Below are positions 8,532 to 17,791 of a stretch of DNA of 64,000 nt, piece after piece; the stretch's first letter is position 1, and every line of letters starts with the position of its first letter. The stretch comes from an uncultured Lachnospiraceae bacterium (GTDB taxonomy: Bacteria > Bacillota > Clostridia > Lachnospirales > Lachnospiraceae). Below the pieces are notes generated by a model. That model was given only the letters and a program-made list of their open reading frames with translations, searched no databases and was not told the DNA's origin. The DNA lies in NCBI GenBank assembly GCA_947176505.1, contig CAMWQW010000001.1:248001-312000 (forward strand), read 5' to 3'. The position numbers and the translations under genes were made by a program.

Positions 8532-10751
8532 ATGAACATACTAATATACTCAATTGTATTCCTGCCGATGGCGGCGGCATTTATTGGTTACATGATTGGA
8601 AGATATCAGAAAAATGCTCGCAGCTATTTTGGAGATATTATAACCGGAATTACTTTCGCGCTTTCCTTATACCTGTTTGTGCAGATATTAACACAAGAAA
8701 CATCGGATATTCTCGTTGAAATTCCTTACGTCTGCGGTATGGGGCTGCACTTCACACTGGACGGATTCCGCTCTATGTATGGCATGATTGCAGCGTTTAT
8801 GTGGTTTATGAGCACTCTTTTTACGAAAGAATATCTCGACCATTATCGCAACCGAAACAGGTACTATTTGTTTCTTCTTATAACACTTGGCGCAACGGAA
8901 GGTGTATTTCTCTCTGCGGATTTCTACACCACTTTTATCTTCTTTGAAATCATGTCCCTCACTTCCTATATGTGGGTGGCTCATGATGAAAAAAAGGAAT
9001 CCCTGCGTGCCGCTGCAACTTATCTTGCCGTCGCAGTCATCGGCGGTCTGGTGATGCTGATGGGCATTTTCCTTCTCTATGATGTGACGGGCACCCTGTT
9101 TTTTGATGACCTTGCACGCGCATATTTTACTTACGGACTAACCGGCTCCCTATCCACAGCCCCAATCCAAATCTGGATTGCAGGTCTGTGCATGCTGTTT
9201 GGCTTCGGTGCAAAAGCCGGTGCTTTCCCACTGCATATCTGGCTCCCGAAGGCGCATCCGGTTGCACCCGCGCCTGCTTCGGCACTGTTGTCCGGTATTT
9301 TGACCAAAGCAGGTATGTACGGTGTTTTAATCCTGACTTCATATATCTTCTTAGACGTCAACACATGGGGCAGCCTGATTCTTATTCTTGGCGTATGTAC
9401 CATGGTAATCGGTGCTGTGCTTGCACTCTTTTCTATTGACTTAAAGAGAACCCTCGCCTGCTCCTCCGTTTCCCAGATAGGTTTTATTCTGGTAGGTGTC
9501 GGTATGTCCGGACTTCTTGGTGAAGAAAACCTGCTTGCCGTACGGGGCAGTATGCTTCACATGGTCAACCACTCCCTGATTAAACTGGCACTCTTTATGG
9601 CTGCCGGTGTAGTCTTCATGAACATACACAAGCTGGATTTAAACGAGATTCGCGGCTTTGGACGCAAAAAACCACTGTTAAATTTTATCTTCCTGATGGG
9701 TGCCCTCGGCATCGGCGGCGTCCCCCTCTGGAATGGTTATATCAGCAAGACACTGATTCATGAAAGCATCGTGGAATATATCGAACTTGTTGGCGAAGGT
9801 CTTACTTACAGTACGTTTAGCATTGGTATTCTTCATGCAATCGAATGGGCATTCTTAATCAGCGGCGGACTGACCGCTGCCTACATGACGAAACTTTATG
9901 TGGCAATTTTTATTGAAAAAAATGCTGACGATGCTGTACAGACGTCTTACGATAACCTAAAAGGTAAGTATATGAATAAAGCAAGCGCTTTTGCATTGAG
10001 CGTAAGCGCTGTACTACTGCCACTCATGGGCTTCCTGCCGCATATAGTGATGGATGAGCTTGCAGATATCGGGCAGGGATTTATGCTGACGCAGGATAGT
10101 ATGTCGAGTGAGGCACTCTCAGTCGCATACTTTTCTTTGACGAATCTAAAGGGCGCGGCTATCTCCCTTGTTATCGGCATTCTCGTCTACCTTGTAGTCG
10201 TCAGACTGTGGATGATGCGACCATCTCCGGTTCCCAGCAAAATGGCTGATAATCATGCTGTTGTAAGCCATTCCGTCTCAGGCTCCGCAATATTCTTTGT
10301 CCGCAAAAAATCAGCATCCAAAGAATATGTGAACCGCTGGAGTAAACACCTAGACTTGGAGAATCTTATTTACCGCCCTGTACTTCTTAGGATTCTCCCC
10401 TTTGTGTTCGGTGTGCTCTGCCGTGTATTGGACAGTTTTGTGGATTCCATCGTTGTCTTTCTTCGGAAGACATTGTACAAGGACAGCAAACTTCCCTATG
10501 AACTTCCCGAAGGCACTCCGCTCACCCATATGGCTGCCTGTATTGCCGGATTCTTCCGCCAGATTGGAAACAAGACATTCCACAGAAAGCATCCCGTTTC
10601 GGTGGACTACGACCACAAGTTTGCAATGATACATGAAGAGTGGGCTGAAAACCGCACGATGATTGCAAGAAGCATGTCCTTCGGACTGCTGCTGTTCTGC
10701 ATCGGACTGCTCGCAATGATTGGGTATTTATTTATTATGGATATATTCTAA
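8532..10751 (+). CDS. Large antiporter subunit (NuoL/M/N core with extended C-terminus)
   Basis: A 739-residue protein. Residues 1-480 are a NuoL-like core with the TM5 glutamate (FFEIMSLTSYMWV), the TM7 lysine (AKAGAFPLHIWLPKAHPVAPAP), and HSLIKLALF. Residues 480-739 add a helix, an amphipathic and charged region, and a final helix. Large NuoL/MrpA-type subunits end with a long C-terminal arm, so this may be the distal subunit of the array. A GATGAGG-type ribosome site is weak. It is the last gene of the operon and is followed by a strong terminator. Confidence 0.85.
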   Translation: MNILIYSIVFLPMAAAFIGYMIGRYQKNARSYFGDIITGITFALSLYLFVQILTQETSDILVEIPYVCGMGLHFTLDGFRSMYGMIAAFMWFMSTLFTKEYLDHYRNRNRYYLFLLITLGATEGVFLSADFYTTFIFFEIMSLTSYMWVAHDEKKESLRAAATYLAVAVIGGLVMLMGIFLLYDVTGTLFFDDLARAYFTYGLTGSLSTAPIQIWIAGLCMLFGFGAKAGAFPLHIWLPKAHPVAPAPASALLSGILTKAGMYGVLILTSYIFLDVNTWGSLILILGVCTMVIGAVLALFSIDLKRTLACSSVSQIGFILVGVGMSGLLGEENLLAVRGSMLHMVNHSLIKLALFMAAGVVFMNIHKLDLNEIRGFGRKKPLLNFIFLMGALGIGGVPLWNGYISKTLIHESIVEYIELVGEGLTYSTFSIGILHAIEWAFLISGGLTAAYMTKLYVAIFIEKNADDAVQTSYDNLKGKYMNKASAFALSVSAVLLPLMGFLPHIVMDELADIGQGFMLTQDSMSSEALSVAYFSLTNLKGAAISLVIGILVYLVVVRLWMMRPSPVPSKMADNHAVVSHSVSGSAIFFVRKKSASKEYVNRWSKHLDLENLIYRPVLLRILPFVFGVLCRVLDSFVDSIVVFLRKTLYKDSKLPYELPEGTPLTHMAACIAGFFRQIGNKTFHRKHPVSVDYDHKFAMIHEEWAENRTMIARSMSFGLLLFCIGLLAMIGYLFIMDIF

Positions 10752-10765
10752 AATATGTAATGTGG

Positions 10766-10801
10766 AAACCCCCGAATGCCTAGAAAGGTCTTCGGGGGTT
10801 T
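10766..10801 (+). terminator. Terminator after the antiporter operon, between convergent genes
   Basis: An 11-bp perfect stem, AAACCCCCGAA (10766-10776) with TTCGGGGGTTT (10791-10801), closes a 14-base loop. On the plus strand a T-rich run follows a few bases later (TGTTTTTTTG). The GLUG gene on the other strand ends at 10823, so the hairpin probably serves both transcripts. Confidence 0.8.
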
Positions 10802-10822
10802 TGAAATGTTTTTTTGTTTCTT

Positions 10823-13800
10823 CTACATTTTCTTCTCACCAATATCTTCTACAGATTCTCCATTTTCCATAGTCCCTGCCGCCTTCCTCGTCTTTCTCTT
10901 CTTCCTGCCTTTCCTGATCAGAAGAATCACAACAACCAGCACACCAACTGCTGCCGGAATAATATAAATCAAATAATCCGTGATACTCTTCTCATGCACG
11001 CAGACTGCTATTTCCGCTTCTGTACCTTCTACCGTAAACAGATGATAGATACCCATCAGTTCCGTGTCCGCCTGCACCCATACGCCGTCTTTCTTCACAT
11101 AGATGTCAACGCCTTCAGTCTGCCCGTCCGGTGCCTGATAACGAATCTGGTGGCTGGCATAACCGTCATCCGGAATCTCTACCGCCCAGTGTTCCGTCGG
11201 ATTGTCAGGTGATGTTCCCGCATCATCATAATCTGTATTGTTGCCTGCGTTATCTTTTGCGTTGTTTGCCTCTGTCTCTGAAATATTTCCCTCGACACTC
11301 AACACATCTTCCTGTCTGAACATACCGTCAACAAGAATCGCCGATTGTGCATTCGAACGCGTCTGTGCAGATGCAAGCGTCGTCAGATAGCGCACATACT
11401 CCACCGTAACATCTTCATCGTACAACACGCTGCTTAAATCTTTAATATCCCAATCCGCATAGAAGCCTTCCTTCGCAGGAATCTCCGGGTATAATTCCAT
11501 CGGTACGCTTCCTCTGTACGGACACTGTACGGTTTTCACTTCCGTCTCATCCGCATAGAATGAAATCGTCATCATCCGAAACTTATTCGGAATCCCTTCT
11601 ACTCTAAGCATCTCTTCGTAGCTGATTGGCTCCGCTTTCCCGCTGTAACTGATGCGGTCGATGCCAGCTATTTCTTCAGATACAAAATAATTTCCTTTAA
11701 CTTCTTTGCTTCCGTCCACTTCTCCGGCTATTGCCCCCGAAAAGGCACTGGCATCCTGTATTCGCACAATTGCACAGCACTCTTGTATACCGGAACCGGA
11801 ACCCGCTATACCTGCCACATACTTTTCTCCTGATACAGTGCATTTCGCATAGCTGCTCACAATATTGGACAGCGACTGACCTGCCACACCACCTACATAG
11901 TTCCCGGCGCTGCTATTGATTCTACCGTAATTCTCGCAAAGCAAAATCGTGCCCATTTCCTGTAGACCGGATATACCGCCGGCACAACTTTTCTGTGCCG
12001 TCACTTTTCCCAAATTAATATTCCGGCGAAGGACGCATTTAGTCAAAAATGTAGAATTCATTCGGGCGTCTTCAATACCCGTTACATCGCCTTCCAAATC
12101 AAAATCATATTCGATTGCCATCGTTCCGGCAATACCCGACACGTTAATGTCACCCTGCACTGTTCCGTTATTTCTACAGTCCGCTATGGTCGCATCCGAA
12201 CTCGTCTCGGCGTCCTCCTGCGAAGTATCCTCATACGTCTTCGTATAGTCCATATCCAGAACACCGTCAATTGCATCGGTATAAAGTCTCATAATTGTCC
12301 TGAACTGATCGTTGATATCTTCCAAATCTCCTATCAACACATCATTAGTGGTGGACATTTCGTTATTCAGATATCCCATGTTCTCCGATAATCCCTGTAA
12401 GTTAGCCGTCAGACTGTTTGTTTTGGATCGATAATCATCGCCAAGCTGCGGCAGCGCAATGTCCGGCATACCATTTAAGGTATCGAAAATATTCTTTGTC
12501 TGAGCACCCGCAGACTCCAGATGTTCGGAGGCATCCTTGACATAACCCACTGCCCCTCTCAACTGTCCGGCTGCCTCCTGCGTCATCTCTCCCTGTACAG
12601 ACATGACAATCTCTGACATGATTTCAAGATAATTACGCATATCTGCCTCATAGCCTGCACTTCCTGTATTTGCTTTTTTATACTCATCTTTGGCATACTC
12701 GGACGCATTATTCGCCACTGTCCCTGATTGATTATACATTTCCTCCGCCACTTTGTTAAGCAGACGCTGATCCAAATCACCTTGAGGTGTACCGCCCGGC
12801 TGCGGAAACTCGCTGTCGCCGTTATCATCAGAATGGTGTACCCAGCCGTCACAGTCAATATAGCTCTCCCACGGTTTCAAACTTTCATTCGCAGTCCCAT
12901 CCCATGAAGTATCTACTATACCGTTTCTAATCGGTTTTAAATCCGTCTCATTCGGACTGCCATCGGTAAACTCAGACTCTTTGAATGCATAATGGGCAAT
13001 CCAATAATCATCCTGCGCCGCAACCGCCTTAGCATAGTCTTCAGAATATTTCTGTGTTGCACTCTCCATATTCGCCTTGGCATTATCGTAAAGCTCCCTC
13101 TCCTGCGGAGACATATACCGGTAAATATCTAAAGAATCTACCGTGTCTTCCAGTTTCCCCGCAGCATCTTTTACATTTCCGGCGGCATCCTTTGTATGGT
13201 CAATCACGCCGTTGTCCTTGGCAGTTTCATCCATAACATAATCCAGACGGTTCACGGCTTCATTGACGGAGCCTATCATCTCGTCCGTCCACCCTACCGT
13301 CCTGTCAGCCAGAAAGGATGTGTCCTCCAACGCCTTATCCACAAAATCCTGTACAACGGTCAGTCTTGCAGACAACGTATCAGATTCACTCCCTGCATCA
13401 TTCAGCATTTGTCCGGTCAAGTCATGCATCTTATCAATATTTTCCGTAAGCTGATATGCAATATCTTGGGATAAATCAACCGCAATATAAGGCTCCGTCT
13501 GTCCTGCGATTCCTCCTACATCTTTACGTCCGTAAACTGCACCCGTATTTTCACATGCATACACATACCCCGACTGGCGTCCCACGATACCGCCCGTATT
13601 ATATCCTACATGTTCATACCCAATCTTGCCGCTATTATTACAGAACTGTATAATACCGGTAGACAGTCCCGCAATACCGCCGGAATCAATTGTATTATTG
13701 ACCACAGCCGCCTCTTTGTTCGATTCTTCATCTCCCTCAACAGTATCTATCAGACCGACATACTGTGCGATATTGATATCCTCAAGCGACATCGGTTTAT

Positions 13801-14563
13801 CTTCATTGGATGTATTGATTTCCGCTTCATTGCCACATCCAACGATATTGCCGACATTTTCACCGGCGATACCACCCGTATAGTGCGTTCCTAACACTTT
13901 ACCGCTATTCGTACAGTCCATGATAATGCCGCTTTGCTCATTGAATCCCACCACACCGCCGACATAATCTATTCCTTCTACCGTCCCGTCAAAAGTACAA
14001 TGAATGATAATACCACTGTTATCTCCTACAATACCGCCAACCACCATCTGGTCGCCACCGGGATGCACTACTCCCTCCACATTGAGATTCGCAATTACCG
14101 CCGACTTCTGCGTATAGCAGAATAAACCCGTGTAAGATACGGAATCCTTAATTGATAAGCCGCTGATTGTATATCCTTGTCCGTCGAAATATCCCCCGAA
14201 AGTAGGGACAGACTCAAAGCCGCTGCCTGCAAGATCTATGTCTTTCGTCAAATATACTTTCTTATTTTGCGACCACGTATCCAGCCAGCAGTCTCTGGAA
14301 AATTTCTGCAAATCATCCACAGAATCTATGTATATTTCTTCCCATTCTGTTTCCTCATTATCATAGGCGTCCAACATCTCATTAGCGTCTTCCACGCTAA
14401 TGATTCCATCATCATCCTCCCCTGCATCCTCCTTTGCTTTGTCATCTTCCGTACTCTCTGCTGTCCTGCCGCCCTCTGTTGCTTCCTTTGCCAGTACATC
14501 CATGACCGGCGCCGTCACAAGCAAACCTGCCAGCAGAAGGGAAATCACTCTTTTCTTACACAT
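10823..14563 (-). CDS. Exported, membrane-anchored GLUG-repeat protein
   Basis: 1246 residues. A signal peptide (residues 1-25, ending near VLAKEA) is followed by an acidic stretch and a beta-solenoid-like region with GLUG-type repeats, seen as recurring GGIAG, GGVVG and GGIVG units at about 155-370. A long helical, coiled-coil-prone region (about 370-780) follows, then more GLUG-type units (about 800-960) and a C-terminal helix with a KGRKKRKTRK stop-transfer tail. Such proteins sit outside the cell, anchored in the membrane. The start overlaps the MMPL stop by 8 bases, so the two are made together. A partner or adaptor role for the exporter is inferred. Confidence 0.8.
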   Translation of the reverse strand: MCKKRVISLLLAGLLVTAPVMDVLAKEATEGGRTAESTEDDKAKEDAGEDDDGIISVEDANEMLDAYDNEETEWEEIYIDSVDDLQKFSRDCWLDTWSQNKKVYLTKDIDLAGSGFESVPTFGGYFDGQGYTISGLSIKDSVSYTGLFCYTQKSAVIANLNVEGVVHPGGDQMVVGGIVGDNSGIIIHCTFDGTVEGIDYVGGVVGFNEQSGIIMDCTNSGKVLGTHYTGGIAGENVGNIVGCGNEAEINTSNEDKPMSLEDINIAQYVGLIDTVEGDEESNKEAAVVNNTIDSGGIAGLSTGIIQFCNNSGKIGYEHVGYNTGGIVGRQSGYVYACENTGAVYGRKDVGGIAGQTEPYIAVDLSQDIAYQLTENIDKMHDLTGQMLNDAGSESDTLSARLTVVQDFVDKALEDTSFLADRTVGWTDEMIGSVNEAVNRLDYVMDETAKDNGVIDHTKDAAGNVKDAAGKLEDTVDSLDIYRYMSPQERELYDNAKANMESATQKYSEDYAKAVAAQDDYWIAHYAFKESEFTDGSPNETDLKPIRNGIVDTSWDGTANESLKPWESYIDCDGWVHHSDDNGDSEFPQPGGTPQGDLDQRLLNKVAEEMYNQSGTVANNASEYAKDEYKKANTGSAGYEADMRNYLEIMSEIVMSVQGEMTQEAAGQLRGAVGYVKDASEHLESAGAQTKNIFDTLNGMPDIALPQLGDDYRSKTNSLTANLQGLSENMGYLNNEMSTTNDVLIGDLEDINDQFRTIMRLYTDAIDGVLDMDYTKTYEDTSQEDAETSSDATIADCRNNGTVQGDINVSGIAGTMAIEYDFDLEGDVTGIEDARMNSTFLTKCVLRRNINLGKVTAQKSCAGGISGLQEMGTILLCENYGRINSSAGNYVGGVAGQSLSNIVSSYAKCTVSGEKYVAGIAGSGSGIQECCAIVRIQDASAFSGAIAGEVDGSKEVKGNYFVSEEIAGIDRISYSGKAEPISYEEMLRVEGIPNKFRMMTISFYADETEVKTVQCPYRGSVPMELYPEIPAKEGFYADWDIKDLSSVLYDEDVTVEYVRYLTTLASAQTRSNAQSAILVDGMFRQEDVLSVEGNISETEANNAKDNAGNNTDYDDAGTSPDNPTEHWAVEIPDDGYASHQIRYQAPDGQTEGVDIYVKKDGVWVQADTELMGIYHLFTVEGTEAEIAVCVHEKSITDYLIYIIPAAVGVLVVVILLIRKGRKKRKTRKAAGTMENGESVEDIGEKKM

Positions 14564-17060
14564 GTCCCGTCACCTCCCTGCTGTCCAGTTCCTTTTTCAC
14601 AGTCTCGGACAGTTTCATATATTCCTCTTCTGTCAGTTCTGTCACGTCTCCGGCTTCCACGTAAGCGCTCACATTACCTTTAATGATTGCATTCATCGTA
14701 CCCGTAACCGTACCGTCAATCCTGCCTCGCACCAGACCGTCCACCTTCATCAGACCTGTAACGTTCTTGGTCCGAATAGGCATATTCATAACAAACGCCG
14801 TCTTCTCTATAATTGTATCTCCTACCAATAATATTTGCGGAAGTACAAACATTGTAATAAAGATTGAAATCAATGTTCCGCGTCCCAGACACTTACCGAT
14901 GCCGAATATCGCCACATCTGAAGTCATCTGCCCAATTAAGATACCTGATATCGCAAGCATAGTTCCTGATGTGACGATTGTCGGGAAAGACTGGTTCATT
15001 GTATCAATGATGGACTGTCTTCTTCCCATTTCCTTACGAAGCTCCGTATATCGGCTGGCAATGACGATTGCATAGTCAATGTTTGCACCCATCTGTATAG
15101 AACTGACAATCAGATATCCCATAAAGAACAGATTGTCATGCTGCAACGCAGGCACTGAGAAATTAATCCAGATGCTTCCCTGAATAACCAAAATCAAAAG
15201 CACCGGCATACCGGCAGACTTAAAGGTAAAGAGCAGTACCACAAGCACCACAAGTATGGACACTACATTTACCACAATATTGTCTCTGGAAAAAGTTTTC
15301 TGTAAATCATACTGACTCACCGATTCGCCACAGACAAGTACTGTCCCGTCATAGTACTTTCCCGCAATCTCATGCATCTTATCAATAAACTCAAAAGTTT
15401 CATCGCTCTCCTCCGGCAGCGTCAGGTACACAAGCATACGGCTGTAATTCTCGCCCTGCAACTGGTTCTTTGCAAAATTCATCTGCTTGTATGCATCGTC
15501 CAGAGTCTCTTGCAAGTCATCTTCTAACGTAACATATCCTTCCTCCACTTCGTCATAGACAAACATAAACATCTCTATCAAAGGAACCTGATATTCGGAT
15601 AGCCCGTTGACAACTTTTGCATAATCCTCATCGTTTACCGCATATGCGGCGTAAATCAACTCTGCAACCTCATAATCCAAGTCAATTAGTTCCGAAAACT
15701 GCCGCGGCGTCAGCTTATCTGTCAGATTATAGCCATCCATTGCCTCAATATTGGCAAGTCCCATCGTATAATCAACCTCAGGACATGCATCTAAATCACG
15801 CAGAAGCGCTTTCTCGCTGTCATAGTTTCCAGCCGGTACGATCAGCGCTACCATGTTAGATTCACCGAAGTTTGTCTCCTGCATCTCCTCCGCCTTCTGC
15901 ACGCTGTTCTGCAGCGGCGGTGTAACCGTACTGTAGCCGAACACATAAGGACAACTGCCGGAAGCTTTATATGCCGCCGCAATCACAAGAATAAAAAGCG
16001 GTGCCACAACATATCTGGATAGATAAGCAAATTTACCTACGATAGGGATGTCCGGAATAAAATTCTTATGCTTTGTCTTTTCCATCAAATTCGAGAACAG
16101 CATAATTACGCCCGGCATCAATAGGAATACCGCACACAAGCTTAACAATATTGCCTTAATTAATACGACGCCCATATCCGGTCCCATTTTATATTGCATG
16201 AATGTCATCGCAATCAGACCCCCGATGGTTGTCAGGGAACTGCCCGCAATCTCCGGTATCGCTTTACTCAGCGCAACTATAATCGCTTCCCTTGCTTCAA
16301 GCGTTACATGTTCTTCCTTGTACCTGTTTAGCAGAATAACCGCATAGTCTACTGAAAGCGCAAGCTGCAGCACAATCGTAACGGAATCGGACACAAAAGA
16401 AATCGTACCGAGCAGAAAGTTTGTCCCCATATTCAGAATTGCAGCGGACAGAAACGTAATAAGCAATACCGGAATCTCTGCATACGCTTGTGTAGTCAGT
16501 AAAAGTACCGACACCACGATAATGGCGACCAGTACCGTAATCGTATTCATTTCCTGCCCAATCAGTTCCGACTGCGTATCACCGAGTGAAGTCGTCAAAT
16601 AGTAGTCGCTGCCTTCCAGTATTTCCTTTACTCCGTCCAGCGCTGTAAGACACGCATCGTCACTCTCATCATAATCAAAAGTAATATTATAGTACGCTGA
16701 CCCATTCGTATAATGTTCATTCGTATCATCAAAGTCTACGGAGAAGACACCTGCCGCCTCTTCCAGCCGCTCGTCTATACGCTCCGCCTGCTCATAAGAT
16801 ACATTGGCAACCATTATATTGCATGTTCCGTATGTAATAAACTCTTCCGCCATAAGATCCAATCCCTGTTTTGTTTCCGTGGTTCCCGGCAGATAATGTG
16901 CCATAGAATTTTCCACGGCAACCCAGTTTCTCGATATGGCAGAAAAAATAATCAGGAGACCGAAGATCAGGAAAAAGAGATTTCTCTTATCCACAATAAA
17001 TCCGCATATCTTCAACATCGCCTGATTACCATTCTTTTTCGTATTTAACTCGTTCTCCAT
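14556..17060 (-). CDS. MMPL/RND-family exporter with bactofilin-like tail
   Basis: 834 residues with the two-fold MMPL layout: one helix, an extracytoplasmic domain (about 45-170), five helices, a second helix and large domain (about 365-590), then five helices. Both halves contain the transmembrane acidic/tyrosine pairs (SVDYAVILLNRY and NIDYAIVIASRY) that carry proton coupling. Family members export lipids, siderophores or surfactants; the substrate is not visible. After the last helix, residues 773-806 form short V/I-x-G-x-V repeats resembling bactofilin or polymer-forming beta-helices, unusual for this family. The next gene is the overlapping GLUG protein. Confidence 0.85.
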   Translation of the reverse strand: MENELNTKKNGNQAMLKICGFIVDKRNLFFLIFGLLIIFSAISRNWVAVENSMAHYLPGTTETKQGLDLMAEEFITYGTCNIMVANVSYEQAERIDERLEEAAGVFSVDFDDTNEHYTNGSAYYNITFDYDESDDACLTALDGVKEILEGSDYYLTTSLGDTQSELIGQEMNTITVLVAIIVVSVLLLTTQAYAEIPVLLITFLSAAILNMGTNFLLGTISFVSDSVTIVLQLALSVDYAVILLNRYKEEHVTLEAREAIIVALSKAIPEIAGSSLTTIGGLIAMTFMQYKMGPDMGVVLIKAILLSLCAVFLLMPGVIMLFSNLMEKTKHKNFIPDIPIVGKFAYLSRYVVAPLFILVIAAAYKASGSCPYVFGYSTVTPPLQNSVQKAEEMQETNFGESNMVALIVPAGNYDSEKALLRDLDACPEVDYTMGLANIEAMDGYNLTDKLTPRQFSELIDLDYEVAELIYAAYAVNDEDYAKVVNGLSEYQVPLIEMFMFVYDEVEEGYVTLEDDLQETLDDAYKQMNFAKNQLQGENYSRMLVYLTLPEESDETFEFIDKMHEIAGKYYDGTVLVCGESVSQYDLQKTFSRDNIVVNVVSILVVLVVLLFTFKSAGMPVLLILVIQGSIWINFSVPALQHDNLFFMGYLIVSSIQMGANIDYAIVIASRYTELRKEMGRRQSIIDTMNQSFPTIVTSGTMLAISGILIGQMTSDVAIFGIGKCLGRGTLISIFITMFVLPQILLVGDTIIEKTAFVMNMPIRTKNVTGLMKVDGLVRGRIDGTVTGTMNAIIKGNVSAYVEAGDVTELTEEEYMKLSETVKKELDSREVTGHV

Positions 17061-17087
17061 CGTACAAGCGCCTCCTACACTCTTCGA

Positions 17088-17099
17088 GGAATTATAGCA
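17088..17099 (-). promoter_or_regulatory. Extended -10 promoter of the MMPL-GLUG pair
   Basis: On the minus strand TGCTATAAT, an extended -10 with perfect TATAAT (17091-17096), lies about 30 bases before the MMPL ATG at 17060. The -35 match is poor at 17-18 bp spacing. An AGGAGG ribosome site follows. Confidence 0.5.
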
Positions 17100-17153
17100 C
17101 TATGGTATTTTGTATATGTCACCCCGAAACCGGCATATATCTTTTTGTATCAT

Positions 17154-17696
17154 CTACTGATTCTGTAACATTTGCAGCAGCATAATATGATACTGTTCGT
17201 CCTGAATAATTCTCCTAAGCATCGCATTTACATATTCATCCTCTATCTTGGTAATGTGCTGCTCATACTGTTCAATCGCCGCTTTTTCCGCCTTTAGATT
17301 TGCCTCGATAATTTCGGATTCAACGTTTGACAGATTCGTATATTCTGGTGTCCACATCTGTGTCCCGGTACGAGTCTTAATCGTAAAATCAATGTGCCCG
17401 CCCAAAAGAAGAATCATCTCTCCTAATTTCTGTAAATGTGTCATCTCTGCAACTGCCATCCCAACGATAATTTTAGCCGCCGCACACTGATGACAACACA
17501 AGCAGCTTTCTCCGTGAATATACTGCATAGCGGCAGTCAGTTCGGACACGGAACCGCAATAATCCAACGTAAGCAAATTCGCATAAAATTGATTTTCTTC
17601 CATAACTCTGACCGGCGGATACGGCAGCGGAAGATTCAACGCTGCCGTACCACTAAAGCTACAGTCATTCTGTAATATTTTTTGTATTCCATCCAT
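17154..17696 (-). CDS. Ferritin-like di-metal protein
   Basis: 180 residues, all-helical, with the pattern expected of a ferritin-like four-helix bundle: an Ex-rich first helix (EENQFYANLL), AEMTHLQKLGE, ENLKAEKAAIEQYE-like helix three, and DEQYHIMLL. Two ExxH-type motifs (EMTH and EQYH) would bind two metal ions. Relatives include manganese catalase-like and bacterioferritin-like proteins that deal with iron or oxidants. Between helices one and two there is a cysteine cluster, CLCCHQC, which is not a usual ferritin feature and could bind another metal or thiol. Start chosen at 17696 after GGAGGAGAG. A 95-base gap separates it from the oleate hydratase gene. Confidence 0.7.
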   Translation of the reverse strand: MDGIQKILQNDCSFSGTAALNLPLPYPPVRVMEENQFYANLLTLDYCGSVSELTAAMQYIHGESCLCCHQCAAAKIIVGMAVAEMTHLQKLGEMILLLGGHIDFTIKTRTGTQMWTPEYTNLSNVESEIIEANLKAEKAAIEQYEQHITKIEDEYVNAMLRRIIQDEQYHIMLLQMLQNQ

Positions 17697-17791
17697 AGCA
17701 CTCTCTCCTCCTACCATAGCTTTTCATTCACTCTATGATATTCAAGTCATCGATGTGCTATGCTCAAAATTTACGCAAAGTAGAAAATATA

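Noticed and set aside
13054..14125. Many plus-strand open frames opposite the GLUG gene
   Set aside because: Shadows of a repetitive, long minus-strand gene with a signal peptide and clear repeats.
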